8,568 nt of DNA from DATLWN01 sp964492895 (GTDB lineage: Bacteria; Pseudomonadota; Zetaproteobacteria; Mariprofundales; Mariprofundaceae): contig CAZBLR010000053.1 in assembly GCA_964492895.1 (NCBI GenBank), positions 1-8,568 of the forward strand. The letters are read 5' to 3'. The position numbers and the translations under genes are program-made. Positions within the stretch are counted from its first letter, which is position 1; each line of letters opens with the position of its first letter. The notes under the pieces were generated by a model that was given only the letters and a program-made list of their open reading frames with translations, was not told where the DNA came from and did no database searches. Shown here piece by piece: positions 1 to 5,519 of the stretch.

Positions 1-77
1 CCCTGACGGCGATCTTCGTCGGGGCGCTGGCGTTTCTGGCCTTCACCGGCCGGTTGCCGCCGTCCGGCGAGCGATAG
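1..77 (+). CDS. C-terminal end of an unidentified membrane protein (5' partial)
   Basis: The frame starting at base 3 is open from the window edge to a TAG at 75-77 and gives 24 residues. It begins with a hydrophobic stretch (LTAIFVGALAFLAF) followed by a short polar tail (TGRLPPSGER). This looks like the last transmembrane helix and cytoplasmic or periplasmic tail of an integral membrane protein. Too little is present to name a family. It is convergent with thyA, with only 12 bp between the two stop codons. Calling it coding is an inference from the open frame, the hydrophobic pattern and the tight fit against the next gene. Confidence 0.5.
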   Translation, partial: LTAIFVGALAFLAFTGRLPPSGER

Positions 78-89
78 GCTTCGGCCTTT

Positions 90-923
90 CTAAACGGCGA
101 TCGGGGCCTTGATCGGCGGGTGGCTCTCGTAGCCGACCAGCTCGAAGTCCTCGAACGTGAAATCGAAGATGTCCGTGACGTCCGGGTTGATCTTCATGAC
201 CGGCAGCGGATAGGGCTCGCGGGACAGCTGGGTCTGCACCTGCTCCAGGTGGTTCAGGTAGATGTGCGCATCGCCGAAGGTGTGGATGAACTCGCCGGGC
301 TTCAGGCCCGTGACCTGGGCCATCATCATCGTCAGCAGTGCGTAGCTGGCGATGTTGAACGGCACGCCGAGCAGGATGTCGGCGCTGCGCTGGTACAGCT
401 GGCAGGACAACCGACCTTCGGCGACATAGAACTGGAAGAAGGCGTGGCACGGGGCCAGCGCCATGCGCCCGTGCTCGGCGTTGGTCTGGGGCGATACCGA
501 TTCGTCCGGCAGATCGGCGACGTTCCAGGCCGACACGATCAGGCGCCTGGAGTCCGGGCGGGCCTTGATCTGGGCCACGAGTTCGCTGATCTGGTCGATG
601 TGGCGGCCGTCCGGGGTCGGCCACGAGCGCCACTGATAGCCGTAGACCGGGCCGAGATCGCCCGTATCCGTCGCCCACTCGTCCCAGATCGTGACCTTGT
701 TGTCGTGCAGGTAGGCGATGTTGGTCTCGCCCTTCAGGAACCATAAGAGCTCGTGGATGATCGAGCGCAGGTGCAGCTTCTTGGTGGTGACGATGGGGAA
801 GCCCTCGGACAGGTCGAAGCGCATCTGGTGCCCGAACACGGACAGCGTGCCGGTGCCGGTGCGGTCCTCCTTGCGGGTGCCGTTCTCCAGCACGTGCTGC
901 ATCAGATCGAGATAGGCTTTCAC
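90..923 (-). CDS. thyA: Thymidylate synthase ThyA
   Basis: Cytoplasmic enzyme that methylates dUMP to dTMP using 5,10-methylenetetrahydrofolate, the de novo source of thymidylate. The 277-residue product reads like E. coli ThyA throughout: N-terminal phosphate-binding RTGTGT (about residues 21-26), the folate and dUMP region HLRSIIHELLWFL (51-63), DEWA and GPVYG, the active-site cysteine in LAPCH (Cys159), the SCQLYQRS phosphate-binding arginine, PFNIASYALL and the C-terminal KAPIAV. The start is GTG at 923 (VKAYLDLMQ, matching the MKQYLELMQ start of the E. coli protein), preceded by GGAGGG with 5 nt spacing. The longer frame to base 995 adds 24 residues without family similarity and was rejected. 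Compared with E. coli ThyA (264 aa) there is a 13-residue insertion just before the catalytic loop (LPDESVSPQTNAEHGR, about 138-153). Other key residues look intact, so the enzyme should be active. Confidence 0.97.
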   Translation of the reverse strand: MKAYLDLMQHVLENGTRKEDRTGTGTLSVFGHQMRFDLSEGFPIVTTKKLHLRSIIHELLWFLKGETNIAYLHDNKVTIWDEWATDTGDLGPVYGYQWRSWPTPDGRHIDQISELVAQIKARPDSRRLIVSAWNVADLPDESVSPQTNAEHGRMALAPCHAFFQFYVAEGRLSCQLYQRSADILLGVPFNIASYALLTMMMAQVTGLKPGEFIHTFGDAHIYLNHLEQVQTQLSREPYPLPVMKINPDVTDIFDFTFEDFELVGYESHPPIKAPIAV

Positions 924-928
924 GCGGA

Positions 929-938
929 CCCTCCCCCC
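929..938 (-). promoter_or_regulatory. Shine-Dalgarno sequence of thyA
   Basis: Read on the minus strand this is GGGGGGAGGG ending 5 nt before GTG at 923. It is the only strong ribosome binding site near the 5' end of thyA. It fixes the GTG start over the upstream in-frame ATG at 995. Confidence 0.75.
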
Positions 939-940
939 AT

Positions 941-972
941 TTGCGCCGAATTGGCGCCGAATTGGCGCCGGG
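941..972. repeat. Tandem 11-bp GGCGCC-centred repeats in the thyA/EF-hand divergent region
   Basis: Three head-to-tail units are visible: TTGCGCCGAA (941-950, one G shorter), TTGGCGCCGAA (951-961) and TTGGCGCCGGG (962-972). Each full unit is nearly palindromic around GGCGCC. The pair also forms an inverted repeat GGCGCC-GAATT-GGCGCC. The 11-bp period is about one helical turn, as expected for a protein binding the same DNA face. The array lies between two divergent genes and overlaps the candidate -35 of the EF-hand gene, so an operator role is an inference. In a GC-rich genome simple slippage could also produce it. Confidence 0.6.
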
Positions 973-991
973 CGCCTTCGTCGGATATGCT
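962..991 (+). promoter_or_regulatory. Candidate sigma70-type promoter of the EF-hand gene
   Basis: TTGGCG (962-967) and TATGCT (986-991) each match the consensus hexamers at 4 of 6 positions and are 18 bp apart. Transcription would start near 998 and give a leader of about 45 nt before the ATG at 1043. The -35 hexamer falls in the last unit of the tandem GGCGCC repeats. This is a by-eye match only. Confidence 0.35.
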
Positions 992-1042
992 GCACGCGCG
1001 GCCCGGCATTGCAACGTCGGCGGGGCCGCTCAAGGAGGCATC

Positions 1043-1486
1043 ATGTTCGCGCGCGTTGTGTCCATCGGCCTGCTGGCCGCCGCCATCGGTTTCGCGTCGC
1101 CGGTCCGGGCCGCCGATCTCAACACCAACAGCAATGTCGACGACGAGGAGGCCCCTGCCGCACAGGCTGCGCCCGCCAATCCGGCCGCGCCAGCGGCCAC
1201 GGCGACCCCCGGGACCCCGGGCGCCGCGACCACGCCGGGCGGCACCACGACACCCCAGGCCAGCGGCCCGGAGACGCCGACCGACAAGATCGTCGACCAA
1301 TTCATGAAGCTGGATACCGACAAGTCGGACAGCGTGTCCTTCGACGAGTACATGGCGATGGTGCAGCAGCGGGCCAAGGACCGCTTCGATGCCATGGATG
1401 CCAACCACGACGGGCAGGTCACGCCCGACGAATACCGCGCATTCTGGCAGCTGCGCAAGTCGCAGTGGTATCGCCTGAAGCGCTAG
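1043..1486 (+). CDS. Secreted EF-hand calcium-binding protein
   Basis: A 147-residue protein, probably exported to the periplasm or envelope, with calcium binding as the likely property. Residues 1-23 form a Sec signal peptide (positively charged start, hydrophobic core LLAAAIGFA, predicted cut after VRA). Residues about 36-80 are a low-complexity Ala/Pro/Thr/Gly linker. Two paired EF-hand loops follow: DTDKSDSVSFDE (91-102) and DANHDGQVTPDE (119-130), both with the terminal Glu ligand. The second loop is canonical. The first has Asp in place of the usual Gly at loop position 6, which may weaken binding. The tail is basic (RKSQWYRLKR). The start is the ATG preceded by AAGGAGG with a few nt spacing; the longer frame from 941 would run through the promoter region and lose the signal peptide. 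It is convergent with the secretin-like gene, 16 bp apart. The biological role is unknown; calcium-dependent envelope or signalling functions are only guesses. Confidence 0.88.
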   Translation: MFARVVSIGLLAAAIGFASPVRAADLNTNSNVDDEEAPAAQAAPANPAAPAATATPGTPGAATTPGGTTTPQASGPETPTDKIVDQFMKLDTDKSDSVSFDEYMAMVQQRAKDRFDAMDANHDGQVTPDEYRAFWQLRKSQWYRLKR

Positions 1487-1502
1487 CCGCGCCCCTTCCC
1501 GC

Positions 1503-2312
1503 CTAGGGCAGTGCGTCGACGCGGACGCGGATCAACAGCGCCCGTCCCGCATCCCCCTGCCTCCCGGACAGCAGCGCCCGGCCGAAGGCCCGGGCCGAGG
1601 ATTGCACGGCGCCGATCGTCACCCATTGCCCCAGCGGCACGTCCAGCTCGGTATCCGCATCGGCGACGTCGATGACGGGGCGCTCGTCCGTCCCGCCCTG
1701 CACCCGGCGCAGCCACGGCCGCAGCTGCAGCTGCGCCATGTCGCCGGCCAGGCGTACCGACACCGAGAAGCCGGCCGTGACCGGCACCAGGGTCACGCCC
1801 GTGGCCCGGCCGATGCCGTGGGCCGCCAGCCATTGCCGGGTTTCGCTCTCCACCGGCCGGATCGTGCCCGCCTCGATGCGCCCGCTTCCGCCCGAGACCA
1901 GCCGCAGCATGTAGATGCCCGCCTCGCGGGAGCCGAGGGCGGACTGCCCGGCGGACAGGCGCACCCAGCCCCCGGGCATCGCGACACCCTGCACGGACAC
2001 GCGGGAGGCCGCCGTATCGGTGGCGGTGGCCAGGCCGAGCTGCACGCGCAGGCTCTGCGCCGGTACGTCCAGGCGCCGGATCAGGGCGCGCACCGCTTCC
2101 ACATGGTCGGCATCGTCGTCCACGACGATCAGGCGGCGCGAGGCCAGCGGCATGACCCGGCCCTCGGGCGACAGCTGGCTGCTGGCCAGGTCGACCGCCT
2201 CCTGCATCGTGAGGAAATGGATATCGATGGTCGCCGTCTCGGCCCGGGCGGACGGCAGCGCGGCCAGCAGCAGGGCGATGGCCAGAAGGGCCAGCCCCGC
2301 GCGCCGGGTCAT
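1503..2312 (-). CDS. Exported protein with a secretin N-domain-like region, function unknown
   Basis: A 269-residue protein with a clear signal peptide (MTRRAG start, long Leu/Ala core, probable cut after SARA at residue 24), so periplasmic or outer-membrane associated. Residues about 27-92 resemble the N0/N1 short domains of bacterial secretins (GspD, PilQ). There is a first strand and helix (IDIHFLTMQEAVDLAS), then the typical pattern of a strand with RRLIVVDDDADHVEAVRALI and the closing RRLDVPAQSLRVQL, much like the NALLV-TD-IRALIAQLDVP pattern of secretins. Residues about 180-267 contain alternating strands and a VPLGQWVTIGA segment reminiscent of the secretin beta-domain motif DGQTVVIGG. 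The total is far too short for a channel-forming secretin, and no transmembrane gate region is evident. Its ATG overlaps the stop of the cation exporter gene by 4 bp (ATGA), which implies translational coupling. No pilus or type II secretion genes are in the window. The family link is by pattern only; the function is not known. Confidence 0.8.
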   Translation of the reverse strand: MTRRAGLALLAIALLLAALPSARAETATIDIHFLTMQEAVDLASSQLSPEGRVMPLASRRLIVVDDDADHVEAVRALIRRLDVPAQSLRVQLGLATATDTAASRVSVQGVAMPGGWVRLSAGQSALGSREAGIYMLRLVSGGSGRIEAGTIRPVESETRQWLAAHGIGRATGVTLVPVTAGFSVSVRLAGDMAQLQLRPWLRRVQGGTDERPVIDVADADTELDVPLGQWVTIGAVQSSARAFGRALLSGRQGDAGRALLIRVRVDALP

Positions 2313-3238
2313 GGCGAGGGGATCTCCTCGGAGAACTCGGGCTGGGGCTCGTTGATGCTGGCCGGATCCTCGTGGATGATGATCTCGGCGTCTGGGAACA
2401 GGTTGCGCAACTGGATCTCGACCTGGTCGGAGATGCGGTGCGCCTTGACCAGGGACAACTGGTCGTCGAGCTCCAGGTGCAGCTGGATGAAGCAGGTGGT
2501 GCCGGAGCGGCGGGTGCGCAGATCGTGCATGCCGCGCGTCTCGGGATGCTTCAGCACGGTGTCGATGATGCGCTGGCGATCCTCGTCCGGCAGTTCCTGA
2601 TCCATCAGGTGCTGCACGGCCTCGTGCGCGATCTGCCAGGAGCTGTACAGGATGTAGGCGGCGATGCCGAGCGCGAACACGGCGTCGAAGCCGGGCCAGC
2701 CGTATTCGGCCAGCACCAGGGCGACGATGACGCTGCCGTTGACCATCAGGTCGGTGCGGTAATGCAGCTCGTCGGCCTTGATGGCGGTGGAGTCGGTCTT
2801 GCGGATCACATGGCGCTGGAAGGCCAGCAGGCCGAGGGTGGCCAGGATCGAGAACACCATGACCCCGATGCCGACGCCGATCATGCCCACCGCCTGCGGA
2901 TGGACGATGCGGGAGATGGACTGCAGCACCAGGAAGCCCGCGGAGCCGGCGATGAAGGTGGCCTGCCCGAGGCCGGCCAGGGCCTCGGCCTTGCCGTGGC
3001 CGAAGCGGTGCTGTTTGTCCGCCGGCGTCAGCGCATGGCGCACGGCCAGCAGGTTGATCAGCGAGGCCAGGGCATCGAGCGAGGAGTCGATCAGCGTGGC
3101 CAGCAGGCTGACGGATTCGGTGCTGAGCCAGGCGCCGAACTTGACCAGGATCAGGGTCACGGCGACCGAGATCGAGGCATAGGTGGCCAGCCGCATCAGG
3201 CGGCCGTTGTCGGAGGTCGCTGCCGCCGGGGAACTCAT
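2309..3238 (-). CDS. fieF: FieF/YiiP-type cation diffusion facilitator (Zn/Fe exporter)
   Basis: Inner-membrane proton-coupled exporter of divalent metals (Zn2+, Fe2+, perhaps Cd2+ or Co2+) from cytoplasm to periplasm; it works as a homodimer. The 309-residue product has the full FieF layout of six membrane helices (about residues 15-200) and a cytoplasmic C-terminal metal-sensing domain (about 210-292). The transport site is intact: Asp51 and Asp55 in helix 2 (LIDSSLDALAS), and His159 and Asp163 in helix 5 (ADELHYRTDLMVN). This His/Asp tetrad is the one associated with Zn specificity. The cytoplasmic loop site is also present (DKQHRFGHGKAE, Asp74, His77, His81). C-terminal ligand candidates are His238, His254, His267, His289 and Asp291. 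The C-terminal tail is extended and acidic. The start ATG at 3238 has only a weak ribosome binding site. It lies 52 bp after the patatin gene and overlaps the secretin-like gene by 4 bp. Substrate is inferred from the family. Confidence 0.95.
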   Translation of the reverse strand: MSSPAAATSDNGRLMRLATYASISVAVTLILVKFGAWLSTESVSLLATLIDSSLDALASLINLLAVRHALTPADKQHRFGHGKAEALAGLGQATFIAGSAGFLVLQSISRIVHPQAVGMIGVGIGVMVFSILATLGLLAFQRHVIRKTDSTAIKADELHYRTDLMVNGSVIVALVLAEYGWPGFDAVFALGIAAYILYSSWQIAHEAVQHLMDQELPDEDRQRIIDTVLKHPETRGMHDLRTRRSGTTCFIQLHLELDDQLSLVKAHRISDQVEIQLRNLFPDAEIIIHEDPASINEPQPEFSEEIPSP

Positions 3239-3290
3239 GGCTCGAGTCTACCGCCTCGGCACATGTGAACCAAATGTCACGTTCGCCGTC

Positions 3291-4217
3291 CTAGGCCCGC
3301 TCCAGCGCCGCATGGATCTCGGGCAGCGAACGCCGCACCGCGGCGTGCCCGGCAGCCACGGCCTCCGATGCCCGGTAGAATTCGAGCATGCCGATGCCGG
3401 AGACGTCCGGGCGCATCATGACGTCGGGCGGGGAGAGCCGCTGGCGCAGGCGCGTGATCTCGGCCCGCGAGATGTCCATGGCCCGGTTGTAGGTGGAGAA
3501 CACGCTCTGCGTCGGCTGCTTGTCGTTGCGCAGCGAGTTCTTCAGCTGGCTCAGCCAGATGTGCAGTTGCGGCAGCTTGCGCGTCCATTCCAGCTGCAGC
3601 AGCTCGGTCAGGCGGCTCGTCCAGGCGTTGTCCTCGGGGGGATCGAGGCGTAGGTCGAACGCGCCCGGATGCACGGCTACCGCCACCACCGGTCCGCCGA
3701 AATGCTCGCGCGCGCTATCGAACGGCACCAGGTTGATCAGGCCGCCGTCGGCCAGCAGGCGCCCGCCGAGCTTGACCGGCGGCAGCAGGCCGGGGATGGC
3801 GATGCTGGCGCATACGGCGTCCAGCAGCGGCCCCTGGGTGAACAGCACCTCCGAGCCGTCGACCAGGTCGGTGGCCACGGCCGCGAACGGGATGGGCAGG
3901 CTCTCGATCGACTTGCCCTCCATATGCGGCGCCAGGAACTCGCGGATGCCGCGGTCGGTGAAGATGGCGGGGCTGCCGAACTCCGGCATGAACAGGCGCA
4001 GCGTCTTCTTCCAGTCCATGTCCGTGGCCAGGCGGCGGATATCCCCGACCGGGACGCCGGCGGCCAGGAAGGCCCCGATCTCGGCGCCGATGCTGCTGCC
4101 GACGATGGCGCGGACGGGGATGTCATGCTCGGCCAGGGCCTCGATGACGCCGACGTGCGCAATGCCGCGGGCGCCGCCGCTGCCCAGCGCCAGCACGATG
4201 CCTTTTTTCTCATTCAT
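3291..4217 (-). CDS. Patatin-like phospholipase (RssA-type)
   Basis: Serine acyl hydrolase of the bacterial patatin family, 308 residues, likely acting on phospholipids or other acyl lipids at the inner membrane face. No signal peptide is visible. The catalytic elements are complete: oxyanion-hole glycines GSGGARG (residues 12-18), nucleophile Ser42 in the GSSIG elbow (40-44), and the dyad Asp157 in DGG (157-159). The N-terminal domain through about residue 185 matches the RssA-like subfamily (ALGSGGARGIAHVGVIEAL, IPGLLPPV, LADGGLINLVP). The C-terminal third (about 190-308) is helical and contains charged residues typical of an accessory domain. The start ATG at 4217 is preceded by GGAGG with 5 nt spacing; a longer frame to 4367 is only an overlap with the upstream gene. 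It overlaps the end of the methyltransferase gene by 8 bp, so the two are probably co-translated. The physiological substrate cannot be read from the sequence. Confidence 0.93.
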   Translation of the reverse strand: MNEKKGIVLALGSGGARGIAHVGVIEALAEHDIPVRAIVGSSIGAEIGAFLAAGVPVGDIRRLATDMDWKKTLRLFMPEFGSPAIFTDRGIREFLAPHMEGKSIESLPIPFAAVATDLVDGSEVLFTQGPLLDAVCASIAIPGLLPPVKLGGRLLADGGLINLVPFDSAREHFGGPVVAVAVHPGAFDLRLDPPEDNAWTSRLTELLQLEWTRKLPQLHIWLSQLKNSLRNDKQPTQSVFSTYNRAMDISRAEITRLRQRLSPPDVMMRPDVSGIGMLEFYRASEAVAAGHAAVRRSLPEIHAALERA

Positions 4218-4809
4218 GGCGGCCTCCGAGGCGCGGCAGGAAGGCCGGTACGCGCCGGCGGTAGTCGGCGTACTCGGGATGGTCGGTGGCGAGGCGCCGC
4301 TCCTCGAGGCGCGAGCCGAGCACGAAATACAGGGCGACGGCCGCATACAGGTGCAGGCTGTTGACACTCTGCGCCGGCATCGCGAACAGGATCAGCAGCA
4401 CGCCGGTGTACATCGGATGGCGCAGGTGGCGGTAGATGCCGCGCTCCACGAAGGGCTCGCCCCCGGGCGGGAAGGGTTTGAGGCCCATGAAGATGCGCAT
4501 GTCGAAGGCGCGCATGCTCTGCCAGACGATCCAGGCCCCGAGCAGCTGCAGCGCGATCGCCGGCACCAGCCATGCCCCGTGCAGGCGGTACAGCGGCGTG
4601 TCCGGCAGCATGCGCACGAAGGCGAGCCAGACGGCCGTCAGCACGATCGCCGACAGGGTGAAGGCCAGGCGATAGCGCTGGGCCGGCAGCCCGGCGGCAT
4701 CCAGGGCCCGCTTGCAGCGGCGGCTGGCCAGCAGGCTGTGCGTCAGCGCGAAGCCGAGGCTGCTGCCCCACAGCCAGGCCAGCGGATGGGCGGTGTCGAA
4801 CTCTGGCAT
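4210..4809 (-). CDS. Integral membrane methyltransferase (ICMT/PEMT/NnrU-like superfamily)
   Basis: A 199-residue membrane protein with about four to five hydrophobic helices (near residues 10-28, 48-67, 80-97, 133-147 and 150-166). It carries the C-terminal S-adenosylmethionine-binding signature of the isoprenylcysteine and phospholipid methyltransferase superfamily: GIYRHLRHPMYTGVL (124-138), then SRLEERRL (166-173) and HPEYADYRRRVPAFLPRL (177-194). The acceptor could be a lipid, a small thiol as in MddA/NnrU relatives, or another membrane molecule; the sequence does not decide this. I chose ATG at 4809 because it begins just before the first helix; upstream residues to 4926 look non-coding and would cross the palindrome at 4837-4853. 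No Shine-Dalgarno sequence precedes it (CTCCCGTG just before ATG), so the start is uncertain. It is the first gene of the minus-strand group and its stop overlaps the patatin start. Confidence 0.88.
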   Translation of the reverse strand: MPEFDTAHPLAWLWGSSLGFALTHSLLASRRCKRALDAAGLPAQRYRLAFTLSAIVLTAVWLAFVRMLPDTPLYRLHGAWLVPAIALQLLGAWIVWQSMRAFDMRIFMGLKPFPPGGEPFVERGIYRHLRHPMYTGVLLILFAMPAQSVNSLHLYAAVALYFVLGSRLEERRLATDHPEYADYRRRVPAFLPRLGGRHE

Positions 4810-4836
4810 CACGGGAGCGTAGAGGCTTGCTTGAAG

Positions 4837-4853
4837 CGGCGCAATTTGCGCCG
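4837..4853. promoter_or_regulatory. Perfect 17-bp palindrome between divergent genes (candidate operator)
   Basis: CGGCGCAATTTGCGCCG consists of two perfect 8-bp arms around a single central T. It sits 28 bp upstream of the methyltransferase ATG (minus strand) and about 55 bp upstream of the ampD leader frame (plus strand), a natural place for a shared regulator site. It shares the string ATTTGCGCCG with bases 939-948 in the other divergent intergenic region of this window. No terminator-like T tract follows. The operator role is inferred; no regulator is known from the sequence. Confidence 0.45.
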
Positions 4854-4907
4854 GCGTCGCCGCGCGGCCAGACTCGGCGCCACAAGGATCAAGCAAGGAG
4901 ACCAGGA

Positions 4908-4958
4908 ATGCATGCCGTTGTCCCACGCGCCCTGCCCGTCATGACCGATGCCGACTGA
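4908..4958 (+). CDS. Possible 16-residue leader peptide overlapping the ampD start
   Basis: ATG at 4908 is preceded by AAGGAG (4895-4900) with 7 nt spacing, the best ribosome binding site in this intergenic region. The frame encodes MHAVVPRALPVMTDAD and stops at TGA 4956-4958, eleven bases past the A of the ampD ATG at 4948. A second ATG at 4912 opens a 10-codon frame that stops at TGA 4942-4944, one codon before the ampD ATG and in the same frame. ampD itself has no recognisable Shine-Dalgarno sequence. Ribosomes ending either frame could restart at ampD, so this may be a coupling leader. Alternatives are a chance frame or a sequence error near the start. No conservation evidence is available. 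Confidence 0.4.
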   Translation: MHAVVPRALPVMTDAD

Positions 4959-5517
4959 TTCCGCCCCTCGCCCGATCCGCTTCCTGGCCTCGCCGCATCA
5001 CGACGCACGGCCGGCCGGCACGGCCGTCGACCTGATCGTGCTGCACGCGATCAGCCTGCCGCCGGGGCGCTTCGATGCGCGCGTCGTCGAGGATTTCTTC
5101 CTCGGCCGGCTGGATACCGACGATCATCCGGACCTTGCTGACCTGAAGGGGCTGCGCGTCTCCGCGCATTTCGTCGTCGACCGTATGGGGCGCATCACGC
5201 AGTTCGTGCCGGTGGCCGGGCGCGCCTGGCATGCCGGCGAGTCGGTCTGGCAAGGACGCCCGGACTGCAACGACTATGCCGTCGGCATCGAGATGATCGG
5301 CGACGAGCGGCAGCCCTTCACCCGCAAGCAGTACACCGAGACGGCGCGCCTGTGCCGGATGCTGATGCGCACGTTTCCCGGCATTACGGCTGCGCGCATC
5401 GTCGGCCACCAGGACGTGGCGCCCGGGCGCAAATGGGATCCGGGCCGCCGGTGGGACTGGGTGCGCTTCCGGCGCAGCCTGGCGCATGTGCGCCGCCTGG
5501 ACCTGGCATGGGCGTGA
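4948..5517 (+). CDS. ampD: 1,6-anhydro-N-acetylmuramyl-L-alanine amidase AmpD
   Basis: Cytoplasmic zinc amidase that cleaves the stem peptide from anhydroMurNAc-peptides in peptidoglycan recycling. In species with ampC and ampR, loss of AmpD raises beta-lactamase. The 189-residue product matches AmpD along its length: HAISLPPG (His33), LRVSAHFVVDRMG (69-81), RAWHAG (92-97), CNDYAVGIEM (107-116, with Glu115) and GHQDVAPGRKWDPG (153-166). Zinc ligands are His33, His154 and Asp164; Lys162 is also kept. His154 and Asp164 have the same numbers as in the Citrobacter enzyme, which supports the start at 4948. An in-frame stop lies one codon upstream, so no earlier start in this frame is possible. The residue after the first zinc ligand is Ala where enterobacterial AmpD has Asn (HNISLPPG). 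There is no signal peptide, which separates it from the exported AmiD type. It is followed within a few bases by the Crp/Fnr regulator gene. Confidence 0.95.
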   Translation: MPTDSAPRPIRFLASPHHDARPAGTAVDLIVLHAISLPPGRFDARVVEDFFLGRLDTDDHPDLADLKGLRVSAHFVVDRMGRITQFVPVAGRAWHAGESVWQGRPDCNDYAVGIEMIGDERQPFTRKQYTETARLCRMLMRTFPGITAARIVGHQDVAPGRKWDPGRRWDWVRFRRSLAHVRRLDLAWA

Positions 5518-5519
5518 GC

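Noticed and set aside
76..89. AGGC-TTCG-GCCT hairpin with a short T tract between the first gene and thyA, as a terminator
   Set aside because: The stem is only 4 bp and the T tract is three bases; the UUCG loop is suggestive but not enough to call a terminator.
924..995. 24-residue N-terminal extension of ThyA from ATG 995
   Set aside because: It has no family counterpart, crosses the tandem repeats, and the GTG at 923 has a proper ribosome binding site and the expected N-terminus.
2372..3268. Plus-strand 298-codon frame opposite the cation exporter
   Set aside because: Composition is dominated by Gly, Asp, Gln and His repeats typical of antisense frames in GC-rich genes, while the minus strand has the full FieF motif set.
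3239..3290. Possible promoter for the cation exporter on the minus strand (TTGGTT-N17-TAGACT) that would give a leaderless transcript, with a CACATGTG palindrome in the spacer
   Set aside because: The hexamers match only 3 and 4 of 6 positions and the gap is short enough for simple read-through from the patatin gene. The GTGA/TCAC arms here have an 8-bp spacer that does not fit Crp.
3493..4944. Long plus-strand open frame (483 codons) opposite the patatin and methyltransferase genes
   Set aside because: It is a GC-rich shadow frame with low-complexity Arg/Ala/Gly/His composition and no domain pattern; the opposite strand encodes two clear enzyme families.
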